Translations under genes and position numbers: made by a program
NCBI GenBank assembly: GCA_009192285.1
Contig: WBVU01000004.1
Span: 952,001 to 1,016,000 of the forward strand
Reading direction: 5' to 3'
From: Morchella semilibera
Taxonomy: Eukaryota; Ascomycota; Pezizomycetes; Pezizales; Morchellaceae
DNA length: 64,000 nt
Notes under the pieces: model-generated
Told to the model about the DNA's origin: nothing
What the model saw: only the letters and a program-made list of their open reading frames with translations
Databases searched by the model: none
Shown: in pieces, positions 36,465 to 47,424 of the stretch
Layout of the letters: every line of letters begins with the position of its first letter
Position numbering within the stretch: the first letter of the stretch is position 1

Positions 36465-37115
36465 TATAGAGCGAGAGAGAGAGGATTGATATTATCCCTA
36501 TGCAGATCCAGAGCTCCTCGAGGGTTATAATTAACGATGGTGGGGGGGTATTTTGAGGTTTGAGGTTTGAGGAGACGCGTTGAGTGGTCCCAGGGTTAGG
36601 GGTAGATAGACGGGGGGTTAGGGTTTCTACTGTGCTACGTTCTGCCCCGGACTCGGAGAGAGAACTCGCATGGGGCAGTTGGGATCGATATCGATGGGCA
36701 GGTGGAGATACTTACTTGACGGATGTGATAGAAGTCAATTCCCCTTACTCCACGGCGAGTTCTCTCCCAATGGGAAAAGTGCATATCCAATCATTGAGTG
36801 CAGAGGGGTAATGATCAGTGCAGAACAGGCAGATTACTTTCCTGAGCTTACCATCACACAAACCCCACGCACGCACATGTGTGTAAAGTACCTCAGGTGC
36901 TATTACCAATCCACCGTTTTCATAATATAATGCTTGCAAATGCCTCCGCATGCCTGGGGGCCCCATTACAAATCTGTGCCGGCATCCAATCACATTACAT
37001 CATAGGCTGAGAGACTGTACGTACGTTAGAGTAGTAACTTGCTGCATATTACATGTGCATATAATACCCCGCCATCAGCGTGCTTCCGGATTCGATCCGT
37101 TCGTGGGGATATAAG
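36465..37115. promoter_or_regulatory. Divergent promoter region, GCP4 and glutathione transferase
   Basis: These 651 bp separate two genes transcribed away from each other and so must hold both promoters. No coding frame is supportable. No clear TATA box stands out, and I recognise no specific factor site. Confidence 0.5.
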
Positions 37116-38638
37116 ATGGTGGCCAGAGTATGCCCGTTGCCTCGACTCTTCTCCCGCTCTCGACATCGTGCCCTTCTGCCATTGACATCATACCTGAAGC
37201 CTACAACTACTGCTACTGCTACAAAGTATCGCCAGCTCTCAACAATGACTGTAAATAGCCCACTCCTTCTCAGACTATCCTCTCCCTTCAATTATGCACT
37301 CACAGACTAACTATACATCTGTGTAGACAAAACTGACCGACTGGGCCGACAAAGAAACCGGCGAGTTCAACCGCAAGCCCGTATGCCCCCCTTCCACAGC
37401 TCCCCCTCCCCCATATGCTAACACAATCCCAAAGTCCGTCTTCCGAAACTTCATCACCCGTGAACCAGGCGCTCAATTCCCGCCCGAAAAGGACCGCTAC
37501 CACCTCTTCGTCAGCTATGCATGTCCCTGGGGTCCGTCCTCCCCCCCCCATCCCCAATAAAACGCAGAGCCCACCGATACTGACTGACCGCCGCCCACAG
37601 CCCACCGCACACTGATCGTCCGCAAGCTCAAAGGCCTCGAAGACATCATCAGCTTCTCCACCGTCCACTGGCACATGAAGCAAGGCGGTACCTCCCCCCC
37701 CCCACTTCCCACCACCCACCACCCACCAGCTAACCATGGCAGGCTGGCACTTTGCCACCCCCGACGAAGCCTCGCCCGAGATGGCCACCGCGCCCGAGCC
37801 CGTCACGGGCTCCTCATATCTGCGCGACGTCTACCACCGCGTGAACCCGGACTACACCGGGCGGTACACCGTGCCCACGCTGTGGGACCGCAAGAGCGGC
37901 GCCATCGTCAGCAACGAGAGCAGCGAGATCATCCGCATGTTCTACGAGGAGTTCGACGACCTGCTGCCGGCGGAGAAGCGCGGCGGCTGGCTGCTCCCGC
38001 CGGAGAAGAAGGCGGAGATCGATGCCATGAACGAGTGGGTCTATGTAAGTCTCCTCCTCCCCGGTGCTGGGTGGTGGCTAACGGGGGAGTAGGATACGGT
38101 GAACAATGGGGTTTATAAAGCCGGCTTTGCGACGTCGCAGGGCGCGTACGAGAAGGCGGTGGAGGCGCTGTTTGTGTCGTTGAAGAGGCTGGAGGAGACG
38201 CTGGAGAAGTCGCCGGGGAGGTATCTGTTGGGCGATGAGCTGACGGAGGTGGACGTGAGGCTGTATACGACGATCGTGAGGTTCGACCCGGTGTATGTGC
38301 AGCACTTTAAGTGCAACGTGGGCATGATCAGGCACGAGTAAGTTTCCCAGCCCCTCACTACTTCCAGAGAGAGAGGGAGAGACTGATGGGACACAGTTAT
38401 CCCGCGCTCCATAAATGGCTGCGACACCTGTACTGGGACATCCCGGCGTTCAAGGACACCACGAACTTTGTGCACATCAAGAATGTAAGTCTTTTTTTTT
38501 TGGCCTCTCCCCCTTGTGTGCGGGAGGAAGTACTAATTCGTATGGTGGTAGCATTACACGAAATCGCACACGCAGATCAATCCGCATGGCATTACGCCCG
38601 TGGGCCCGCTGCCGGACATTATGCCGAAGGATGAGTGA
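37116..38638 (+). CDS. Xi-class glutathione transferase / glutathionyl-hydroquinone reductase (Ecm4/Gto type)
   Basis: Reduces glutathionyl-hydroquinones using glutathione; yeast relatives are Ecm4, Gto1 and Gto3. Eight exons: 37116-37250, 37327-37380, 37435-37531, 37601-37687, 37743-38044, 38093-38337, 38397-38484, 38552-38638, for 364 residues. The catalytic motif ACPWAHRT is built over an intron, with Cys93. Family motifs follow: STVHWHMKQGGWHFATPDE, YTVPTLWDR, SNESSEIIRMF, and the C-terminal HDYPALHKWLRHLYW. The first 43 residues (MVARVCPLPRLFSRSRHRALL onward) are Arg-rich without acids and look like a mitochondrial presequence. A second in-frame ATG at 37245 would give a shorter, cytosolic form, so two start sites may set dual location. 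Intron ends were fixed by frame; most have CTAAC or CTGAT branch sites. Confidence 0.93.
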
Positions 38639-38650
38639 GTAGTGGAGCGG

Positions 38651-38667
38651 TCATGGGGTATCACTCG
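38651..38667 (+). repeat. ATCACTCG-family motif, exact
   Basis: TCATG-GGG-TATCACTCG, only 12 bp after the stop codon of the glutathione transferase, so within its 3' untranslated region. Confidence 0.7.
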
Positions 38668-39260
38668 CCCCATCCCAGTGTGTGGGGCATCATGTAGTTC
38701 TAGTTCCTTGTAGCCCGAAGAGCCTGGTTCAATAAATCACACTCAAGGTACATACATAGTCGTGGGGAAAGTAAAGCCTACACTACAGTAATCAACCATT
38801 CCCCATACATATAATATATAACCAAACCATACACGCACCCCCCCCCCCTCTTACTGGACTGGGAAGGATGGGTGGGGCAGGTTTCTGGAGGAGAATCTCG
38901 GTCTCGATTACTTACTTGCTAGGCCCCAAGACTCTCTGGGGGCGGAGGTTCAGTAATCGTTTTGATCCAGGGAGCTGTGGGGGTTACATATCAGGTATCT
39001 ATCTGTCTCCATCCAAGGCCCCGAGCACTGCGTGTTGAGTGGGGGGTTGTGTACTACATACATGTACATGCAGTACTCCACTCTAGACACACACAGCACA
39101 AGGAACACAGTAAGCTCGGCCGCCCGCAGGGGCCCTTCCAGCGGTTTACCAGGCAGGTCTGAAACGAGACCCGTGGGGGGCTTGGTTGGACACGCAGGTT
39201 TTACGAGATGGCACCCCTCTGTAAGTAGCGGAATGCCTTACGTATGTAGTTGGCGGTGCG

Positions 39261-39277
39261 TCATGTATTATCACTCG
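39261..39277 (+). repeat. ATCACTCG-family motif, exact
   Basis: TCATG-TAT-TATCACTCG, preceded by GGCGGTGCG, which resembles the flank of the copy at 47265. Confidence 0.7.
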
Positions 39278-39667
39278 GTAGACGGGCGGGTGTTTGGACG
39301 CGGGTCTGCATATATCTTGGGCCTCATTCATTGGCTCGGACGACGGGTGGGGTTCGAAGCTGGGCATAGTGGTAATCGGAGTGAGCTGGATTATGTGCAT
39401 TGAAGCTATACAAAGGGTGGGCTATGGAAAGTCGAGAGCAGTCTTGGGTATGGGCTATTTCGCTGGGTATTGTCTGGGGCTATTTATATTTTAGTTCTAG
39501 GATTAGGATTGCAAGAGAGCAAGGGCTGTAATACTCTAGGTTCATCACATCTGTGGATAAGTCTCTAGCAGATTGACCTCTGGGCAGGTGTTTTGGCAGG
39601 CGTTACCTCTTGGACGGCGAGTGTCGGGCCTGTGGCAGACTAGCTGGTAACAACAAGCCTGTGCATT

Positions 39668-39760
39668 TAGTGGTGGGCACGAGACTTTCAGAAGACTAGG
39701 CCTGAAGGTCTCGAGAGTTGTATCGAGACTTCCCTAGGTCTCGTCTCGTGCCCATCACTA
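39668..39760. mobile_element. 93-bp foldback element, MITE-like, probable TA target duplication
   Basis: The left end TAGTGGTGGGCACGAGAC (39668-39685) is the reverse complement of the right end GTCTCGTGCCCATCACTA (39743-39760) with one mismatch in 18. Inside, AGGTCTCGA at 39706-39714 and TCGAGACTT at 39723-39731 form a further inner stem. The outermost TA on each side could be a target-site duplication, as made by Tc1/mariner-type transposases. There is no coding capacity, so it would need a transposase from elsewhere. An alternative is a plain DNA hairpin without transposition history. Confidence 0.6.
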
Positions 39761-40054
39761 TCTGCATTACTCGTTCGCTGGGGTATGCTGCCCGCGCGCT
39801 GCAGCGGGCGTTTGCGGTTATGGTCCCTTCGTCTACTTGGCAAACAACAAACAGGAGCGATGTCGAGGGTGCGAGCCTTCGGCTGATTTGATGGGGATAT
39901 TGATATCTCGGCTTAGTGGCTGCGGTAGGTGGGGGGTGGATTAAATATAGTTCAGGCTAAGCTCTCGTGGGTCCTTCATGCCTACATGTAGTTTGCTATC
40001 TCAGAACTCTGACATAGAGCTTGATGGGTCACACATTTGTAGAGTTTCTGATAG

Positions 40055-40071
40055 CGAGTGATATCGTGTGA
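40055..40071 (-). repeat. ATCACTCG-family motif, two changes
   Basis: On the minus strand TCACA-CGA-TATCACTCG. It lies 293 bp upstream of the Serinc start codon. Confidence 0.6.
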
Positions 40072-40363
40072 TCAGGCCCAAAGTATGGCAATGCAGTGTG
40101 GCTAAGGATACTAAAACTGGATCCATCAAACGCTGATTCTCTGAGGTTCCTTGGTGTTGTTGAAGATTTGAAACCTCATGACGTCGCGATCGTCTCCCGC
40201 TATTTGTGTGGCGCCTGCAGGGACAAAGGTGGCTTGGTACCGCCACATGCACCGCCCCCCCGGATCAGATGTACGCGCATACACCTTAACCTGCACATCA
40301 AGGATTCCTACATTACCCAAACACCATCTCCACCTTGCCAAATAACCGCCTGGCTACTCAACC

Positions 40364-41986
40364 ATGGGCGCTCTTCTATCACTTCCATTTCTCGCTGTGC
40401 CCGGCCTCTACTCGGTAAGTAAACAACTCTGTGTCCCTAGGGGCGGGCCTGGTCGTTGTTACTGACTCCTTGCTAGGTCGGGTCTTTCATGTTATCATGT
40501 TGCGGTGCCGCCGCGTGCTCTGCCCTGTGCAGTGCCTGTGGAAAGTGCAATAGCAGGTATGCGGTTCCAGGAGGGGTGTATTTTAGAGGCCTGGGAGCTA
40601 ACAGTGTCCTAGTACCGCTACGAGAATCTCCTATGCCCGTACGCAACCCCCCATACACATCCAAACCCCAGGAGCCCTCGAAGCTAACTGTATATAATAG
40701 TAATCTTCCTCGTAAACTGCATCCTCTCGTGGGTGATGCTCACGCCGTGGGCCATCAAGAGGCTAGAGCACCTTGCCCTCGACTACTTCCCGATATCCTG
40801 CATGGGCGAGAAGTGCTATGGCTTCGTCGCAGTCCACCGGATCCAGTTCGCCCTCGGTTTCTTCCACGCTCTGCTCGCCATCATTCTCCTCGGTGTCAAC
40901 AGCACGCGGGATGGGCGCGCTGCTATCCAGAACGGATACTGGGGTCCCAAGATCATTGCTTGGTTGCTTCTTATAGTCGTTACCTTCCTGATCCCGGAGG
41001 GCTTCTTCCTGGTTTGGGGTAACTACTTTGCGCTCATTGGTGCCATGTTGTTCCTGCTTCTTGGTCTCATCCTACTCGTTGATCTCGCCCACACCTGGGC
41101 CGAAACCTGCCTCGAAAAGATTGAGGAGTCCGACTCCAAGACATGGCGCGGCATTCTCCTCGGCAGCACCCTCGGGATGTACATTGGCAGCATCGCGCTC
41201 ACAATCGTCATGTACATCTTCTTCGCCGGCCAGGGCTGCTCTATGAACCAAGCCGCAATCACCATAAACCTCATCCTCTTCCTCGGCGTCTCCTTCGTCT
41301 CAATCCACCCCACCGTCCAGGAATACAACTCCCGCGCTGGTCTCGCACAGTCCGCCATGGTAGCCATCTACTGCACATATCTGACCATGTCTGCCGTGTC
41401 CATGGAGCCCGATGACAAGCAGTGCAACCCGCTGCTCCGCGCCCGTGGAACCCGCACAGCTTCAATCGTCCTCGGCGCTATCGTCACATTCCTAACAATC
41501 GCATACACCACCACCCGCGCGGCCTCGCAGGGCGTTGGTCCTCTCAACAAAGGTACCACATCCCCCGCCAACGGCGGATACTCTGCCGTCAGCGACTCGG
41601 AGCACGGCCTCATCACCACCGAGCCCAGCAGGTCAGAGATGAGGGCCCGTGCCCTCCGCCGTGCCGTTGACGACGGGTCGTTGCCAGCATCGGCGCTGGA
41701 CGACGAGGACGACGATGACGATGACAGGGTTGCACGCACGGATGATGAGAAGTTTGGCGCGCAGTACAGCTACACTGGGTTTCACATCATCTTCTTTTTG
41801 GCCACGGCGTGGACAGCGACATTGTTGACAATGAGCTTGGAGCCGGGTAAGGGCGATGAGGATAGCTTTTCGCCCGTGGGCCGCACGTATGCTGCTAGTT
41901 GGGTCAAGATTATCAGTGCGTGGGTGTGCTATGGGCTGTACACATGGACCCTTGTCGCGCCAATTGTGCTGCCGGATAGGTTCTAG
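40364..41986 (+). CDS. TMS1: Serinc family membrane protein (TMS1/TDE1 homologue)
   Basis: Polytopic membrane protein of the serine incorporator family; recent work on relatives points to lipid scrambling, and the older proposal was serine incorporation into lipids. Exons: 40364-40414, 40477-40556, 40613-40638 and 40701-41986, giving 480 residues. The third exon is only 26 nt and encodes TATRISYA. The N-terminal Cys-rich segment LSCCGAAACSALCSACGKCN is the family hallmark, followed by VNCILSWVMLTPWAIKRLEH. About ten hydrophobic segments can be counted, for example IIAWLLLIVVTFLIPEGFFL, LIGAMLFLLLGLILLVDLAH and IIFFLATAWTATLL. A cytosolic-type loop contains an acidic run, DDEDDDDDDR, near residue 390. 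The C-terminus WTLVAPIVLPDRF matches the family end. Likely in endomembranes or plasma membrane. Confidence 0.94.
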
Positions 41987-43193
41987 AGACTGTAGTAGTA
42001 GTGGTGTGGTAATAATCAGAGGTGTAGGCTTAGATGAGCTGTTAGTTAGCTAGCGCTAGCTATGGGGGAGGGGGTTGCCATTGTTTGGAGGCTTTGATGA
42101 TGATGGAGGGGGAGGGGCGTTTTTTCTTTTTTCTTTTTTCTTTACTCTCCTTTGCTTTGTTTGTTGTATGGTCGTTTTGTACACATTTCTGCTTGATTGT
42201 TTGTTGCTCTGGTCTATTTTTGCCGTAGGAAATGGGGATTGACATTTATTCTGCCGCTGCCCTGAGGTGACGAGTGATACTTCATGTATGCTGCGGGTGG
42301 TGGTCACGCAGGGGCTGGGATTGGGTGGGCTCGGTTTAAGGTTTCGTGCTAGGCCCGACGCGGAGTCCTAGCCTGCTTTTTTATACTCAAATACTCATAA
42401 ATATGACTATTATTATTGAAAACCCCCAACCACGCACAGCGGTGAATATGTGCTGCCGTACGTACTACACCGTGAGGGCTCGGGATTGTAGGTCAGGCTG
42501 TTGATTGCGGGGGATTGTGTTTGGGGTAGAGATGTGAGTTCTGGCTGTAGAGTCCTTCTTGCTGACGTGACGGGTCATTGTAGCTCTGGGTCCCTTTGGA
42601 TAACCACCGGCCCCAGTAGGCTACGGCTGTTGTGGTGCGACAAGCATGGCCAGATTAGCAGGTTAGGGGTAGCGGTGCCTGGTTTTGGGGTGTTTATTGG
42701 GCTACGTGGGCAGAGCTGGGTTAGCACTGGGGAACCATGGGTCACGGTCATGTATTTGGCAATTGGATCTGTACGCATGAGGACTGCCAATGGATGTCGG
42801 TGGGGGATATCGACGGGAGCCTAGCAAAGGTAGAGCACCGTGGCCCCAGAGTATTTACTGCTTATGGCCGGGGAGACTGTTGGCTGCCTATGTGTCAATT
42901 CTCTACAAACGATAAGAAAGGACGAAGCAGTAACTATTTCAATTGTCAGTGCCACAATGCTCCACTTTCGGTTACTACAGCAGATTGACTTGCAGTTGGA
43001 TATAGTACTTTTGGGGGCTGCTGCCCTAGGATAATACTTTCTATAGGTATCTATAGACCAGCTACCTACAAAACCACAATTCATGGTCCATTAATGTACA
43101 AAAAGAGAGAGAGAGAGAGAGAGGAGGGTCTATCAGACCCCTATGCTGCCTTCCCCTCGCCCTCACCCTCCTGGACGCCCTCCTGGACGCCCC
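41987..43193. other. Spacer between convergent genes
   Basis: No gene found. It contains an ATCACTCG-family site at 42271-42287 (-), an AG-repeat of about 18 nt near 43103-43122 and T-rich sequence at 42120-42145 that may belong to the Serinc 3' end. Confidence 0.5.
42271..42287 (-). repeat. ATCACTCG-family motif, one change
   Basis: On the minus strand ACATG-AAG-TATCACTCG, preceded by CGCAGCAT. Downstream of the Serinc gene. Confidence 0.65.
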
Positions 43194-43931
43194 TCAGCTC
43201 CTTATACCCCACCACCCTCCCCTCCGGAAAGAACCCAGCAGCTTCTCCATATCCGCCTCATCCATATCACACAGCTCCTCCAGGCTCCACTTCTCACACA
43301 AGCCCGTCATCCACTCCATCCTCTTTGGCCCCTGCGCCGGCTCTGGCGCCACGCCCCTCAGCCTCTTCCTCAGCTCCCCAACCTTCACGATCGCCTCGCC
43401 CAGGTTTGTCGGCAGCTTCTCCGCAATCTGCCGCCTGACGATATTCGCCAGCTTGGGGCCCTTGCCGTTCGTCGAGACCATGATCTGCAGCGGGCCGTCG
43501 CGGTGCACGCTGCCAAAGTAGAAGTCGCACTCCGGGGGCACGTCGGCGACGTTGACGGGGATGCGCCGCTGCTTGCACAGCGTGTAGATCTCCGTTGAGG
43601 CTACGGGGTCGTCGACGGCCGTGAGCACCATGGCGATGGCGGGGTCGTCGAGGTCGCTGGGGAGGAAGGGACGGTCAATGTGGGTGACGAGGTTGTGGGC
43701 GATGCGGTGGGCGACTTCGGGGACGAGGCCGGAGGTGGGGGTAATGACTGTGACGTGGGCGTCGGCGTTGAGGAGGGCGAGGATGCGGCCGGCGGCGACG
43801 TTGCCGCCGCCGATGACGAGGACGTGGCGGTTGCGCACTTGCCAGGCGAGGAGGAGGGAGCCGCCGGGTTGGATTGGGGGGAATTGGGGGTCTTCAGTGG
43901 GGTTGTTGGGGGGTGCGGTGGGGCGGGACAT
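43194..43931 (-). CDS. MET8: Siroheme synthase, precorrin-2 dehydrogenase/ferrochelatase (Met8)
   Basis: Bifunctional enzyme that oxidises precorrin-2 to sirohydrochlorin with NAD and inserts iron to make siroheme, the cofactor of sulfite (and nitrite) reductase. A single exon of 245 residues. After a short Pro-rich lead, GGSLLLAWQVRNRHVLVIGG and GGNVAAGRILALLNADAHVT form the Rossmann NAD-binding site. The dehydrogenase/chelatase signature follows as IPVNVADVPPECDFYFGSV and LQIMVSTNGKGPKLANIVRR. The Asp in NVADVPP corresponds to the catalytic Asp region of yeast Met8. The C-terminal helices (EKWSLEELCDMDEADMEKLL) complete the dimerisation part. The length is close to yeast Met8 (274). There is no methyltransferase domain fused, in contrast to bacterial CysG. 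Cytosolic. Confidence 0.94.
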   Translation of the reverse strand: MSRPTAPPNNPTEDPQFPPIQPGGSLLLAWQVRNRHVLVIGGGNVAAGRILALLNADAHVTVITPTSGLVPEVAHRIAHNLVTHIDRPFLPSDLDDPAIAMVLTAVDDPVASTEIYTLCKQRRIPVNVADVPPECDFYFGSVHRDGPLQIMVSTNGKGPKLANIVRRQIAEKLPTNLGEAIVKVGELRKRLRGVAPEPAQGPKRMEWMTGLCEKWSLEELCDMDEADMEKLLGSFRRGGWWGIRS

Positions 43932-44569
43932 TGTAAATTGGGGGTGTGTGTGTAGATTGTTAGGAATGGGGGTTGGCTTTGAATTAATTACTTATGGGAG
44001 TGTGTAGGAATTGAAAGTGAATTGAGTAAAGTCGTAGAGTTTAAAGGAGGTGTTTGTGGTTAATTGTTTATATTGTATTGTAGTGGGGGAGGGGTAATGA
44101 TCAAGCAGAGGTTTCTTTCAAGGCTAACAACTAAAAAATGCATTCTTCTTCTGCCAAGGCGGGGGGTCGTACCTTCCCTTCTCTTCTCTTCCCTTTCCTT
44201 TCTCTTCCTCTCTCCTGTGCCCTGGCAGAGCCGCCCCCACACGTTTTAGCTGCAGCATCACTCATAAGCCATAACTCCTTCTTCTTCTTCATCTCCTCCT
44301 CCTCCTTCCTCTTCCTCCACTTTTCTTCTCCATATCAACCAATCGTGCATCTGCGTCCTTCTCCGAGGAATCGCAAACTCCGGTGCATTTCACAGATCCC
44401 TACACGCACCTACATCACATTGCCTACATTCACACAGATATAGCAATAACATAATAATAATACAATAGTTAATAAGCTGCAATAGATACAGGATACAGTC
44501 AGAGACACACACACCCACACACCCCCCGAAGGCTACTCTCCCACCCACCCACCCCCCCTTTCTCTCACA
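43932..44569. promoter_or_regulatory. Divergent promoter region, MET8 and VAC1
   Basis: These 638 bp lie between oppositely transcribed starts. The plus strand is pyrimidine-rich at 44170-44335 (CTTCTTCTCCTCC), typical of fungal core promoters and 5' leaders, and a CA-repeat sits at about 44505-44525. No gene can be supported. Confidence 0.5.
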
Positions 44570-46606
44570 ATGAACCCACGCCCCGCCCCTGGCGGTAGAG
44601 TCCTCGGAAGTGCAGCTGGCCGCCGAAGTCTCTCTCCTGCCATCTCCTCTTCTGCGGGCCGCATCTCGCCCTCAGCAAGCTCCGTCTCCCTCAACTCCGA
44701 CTTCGGTAGTCTCCGGGATGGGGGCTCGCCGAGTGTGTCTGGGGGGGACACGCTCATCTGCCCCATCTGTTCGGAGGAGATGGTGACACTACTACAGCTG
44801 AACCGGTAAACCCTCTTTCTCTCCTCTCCTTATCCCCCCCCCTCTCTCTCTCTTGCTTGGTGTGTAGCGTCCTGCTTTGGGATGTAGGTTGAGCTGACGG
44901 GAAATGATTGGCCAGCCACATAGACGATATCCACAAAGAGCTCGACGCCCCCGAAAAGGACGATATTAGCACCTGGTTCCGCAAGCGCATCATCAAAGCC
45001 AAGACCTTCCAGCCCGTAACGGTGCTCAACCAAAAGCTCAAGGGCCTCGACGTCTTCGAGTCCAACGATGCCCCCCCACCCCCAAGCGTGGGTAGCAGCA
45101 GTGGCGTGGGCCTCATGATGGCCGCAGCAGCCGAGGCCCCCGACCCCGACCTCGCGTAACCCGCCAGCACTGGCAGCGCTCGACAAACGACGACTACTGC
45201 CTCGACCCCGTGTGCCAGAAACCCCTCGGCGCGCTCAAACGGCTCCGTCAACTGCCGAAAGTGCGGCCGCCTCTTCTGCGAGGAGCACACAATGTACCAG
45301 ATCAAGCTGTCGCGGTCGGCGCAGCACGAGCCCGTGCGCGGCTTCTGGTGCCGCGTATGCGAGACGTGCTACAAGTCGCGCGAGGGCTACAACGACCACC
45401 AGGGCCTGGTGCGCGACCACACAAAGTCGTTTATGGAGGTTAGGCGCAAGGCGGTGGATAGAGCGTACCTGGAGGTTACCAGGCTGGAGAAGAGGTTGAC
45501 GAAGCTGACGAAGCTTCTGGTGGCCCCGCCGGCGGAGGTCAGCGCTGGGGGCGGGTTTATTAAGGCGGTGTCGAACCTGAGGGGGCAGAGGAGGGTGCTG
45601 GAGCAGTCTGTGGTGACGTGGGAGGAGGATGCGGATGTGCCAGTGTGTCCGTACTGCAAACAGACATTCTCACATTTTGGGCTCAAGAGGCATCACTGTA
45701 GGCTTTGTGGGAAGGTCGTCTGCGGGGATCCGCGGACTGGATGCTCGACTGAGGTCGATCTGATTAAAGCAGCTAGTATACCCTCCCCCCTTCCTCTACA
45801 TATAGAGAGGACTAAACTAACCGCCCACAGAGCCCATCTCCAACACAAATACCCTCTCCGAAAAACCCCCCACCGACCTCTCCATCGAGCTCCGCATCTG
45901 CACCACCTGCAACACAATCGTCTCCTCCAAACGTGACTTTGCCCTCTCCACTTCGCACCTCCCCGCCGACGCACGCACCTACGCCGCGCTGGTTCAATTC
46001 CAGGTCGGCATAAAGACCATGATGCCGCGCTTCCAGCGCCTCATCTCAACCCTCCAGGACCCCACAAAGACTCCGAACCCGGTACAGCTCCTCGAGGCCA
46101 CCAAAACGAGAAAGAAGCTCCTGGACACGTTTGCGCAGTACGACGCGGCGAGCAGGCGCATGCTCGCGCTCCCAACGGACTCGCCAACGCAGCTGAGGCT
46201 CCAGAAGGCCGTGCATCAGGCCGCGGCGCTGTTCCTGCACCTCAACATGCTGCCGCTGAAGGCGCTGCCAAAGGTGCTTGGTGATGGCGGGAAGCGCGCT
46301 CTGCCCCCGCCGAGGGCCAACGGTGCGGCGGCGGGGGTGGTAGCAGGACCGTCATCTTCGAGAGCGCTGACGATGGTGGCGGCGACGTCGACGACGGCCG
46401 CTGACCGTGATGCGAGGGAGAAGGAGATGAAGGAGCAGTTGATGGTGCTGGAGGAGCAGCAGTTCTTGGTCGGCGAGATGCTGGCGGAGGCAAAGGCGGG
46501 GGGGAGGTTCGATGAGGTTGCGGCGCTGGCGGGGAGCTTGGAGGAGCTGGATGGGGAGGTGGCGAGGGTGGGGGCGCTGATTGCGGAGTTTGAGATGGGG
46601 AGGTAG
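44570..46606 (+). CDS. VAC1: Rab5/PI3P effector Vac1/Pep7 (rabenosyn-5 type), two frameshifts
   Basis: Endosomal tethering factor that binds PI3P and Rab5-type GTPases. Exons 44570-44805, 44916-45775 and 45831-46606; about 623 residues if repaired. Order: N-terminal C2H2-like finger (CPICSEEMVTLLQLNRHIDD), first FYVE finger (HWQRSTNDDYCLDPVC ... NCRKCGRLFCEEHTMYQ), a second FYVE finger (VCPYCKQTFSHFGLKRHHCR CG...LRICTTCN) and a C-terminal coiled coil (EEQQFLVGEMLAEAKAGGRF) like the rabenosyn Rab-binding domain. The conserved VTRQHWQRST segment is one frame off its neighbours. The frame changes near 45154-45157, where the main frame hits TAA, and returns at the AAA of 45237-45239. The shifts cancel, so sequences before and after share one frame. 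I see no intron that could explain them. An assembly error is likeliest. Confidence 0.9.
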
Positions 46607-47009
46607 GTGCCGCTGTGCTGCCTTGAGGTGGTCAGGCTCACCCTCTTCTATCTCTTTTTTATTTTAAAGCAACGTTTTTATATCTTTCTTTTGTGGGGTT
46701 TCCTTTGTGGGGGTCATGGGTCACGGACGGGATATTGGGAGTATCATCATGGATTGGCGTTTCGTTTCGTTTCGTTTTTTTTTCCCCTCCCTCTCTTTCC
46801 TTTTCCTTTTTTTTTTTATATCTTTTTTTATCGAGACCTTTTAGCCTTACTGTAGAAATGTGGGTTATTGCATTGGGGGGGCGGAATATATCCTGGTGTG
46901 CGCGTGAACTGAACTGGACTGGACCTTTTTTTTTCTTTTTGTCTATACATACGTGTAGTGATCTACTATATAGATACCCTTTTGTCACCTTGTGGGAGGG
47001 GGGGGGGGG

Positions 47010-47026
47010 CGAGTGATGGCGTGTGA
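47010..47026 (-). repeat. ATCACTCG-family motif, variant
   Basis: On the minus strand TCACA-CGC-CATCACTCG. Directly next to a run of 12 G, downstream of VAC1. Confidence 0.55.
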
Positions 47027-47264
47027 AGCTGCGCTGTGGTGGGAGCTGAGCGGAGAGGGGGCGGAGAATATGTACCCTGGATCAATATAGAGACAAAATC
47101 TAAGCGCATAGCTGGTGTATGTATGTGTGTGTATACCGACTCTGATCATACACGCCGGGTACATCGTATATATACTAGTTCAACCGCGCTAGCACTACTA
47201 CTACTGCCACTACTGCATCTGCATACACACCGGCTGGTTATAGGCCACACAGGGGGCGGGTGCG

Positions 47265-47281
47265 TCATGTGGTATCACTCG
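47265..47281 (+). repeat. ATCACTCG-family motif, exact
   Basis: TCATG-TGG-TATCACTCG, preceded by GGCGGGTGCG. Between the 3' ends of VAC1 and KRI1. Confidence 0.7.
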
Positions 47282-47424
47282 GTCTGGGTGCTCTCATCTT
47301 AAGTGGGTGGCTGGCTGGATACGGTACTGTACTTGCTTCTTCTTCTTCTTTTGTCTAATTAGGGCTGCAGATTGAGACGTGGGGCAAAGAGATATGTCTC
47401 GGTTTTACGTTGGGTGGGATAGAA

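Larger units (their letters stand above)
38639..40363. other. Spacer between two plus-strand genes
   Basis: No gene found. It holds ATCACTCG-family sites at 38651-38667 (12 bp after the upstream stop codon), 39261-39277 and 40055-40071, TACATGTA at 39059-39066 and 39983-39990, and the small inverted-repeat element at 39668-39760. The last few hundred bases are the Serinc promoter. Confidence 0.55.
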
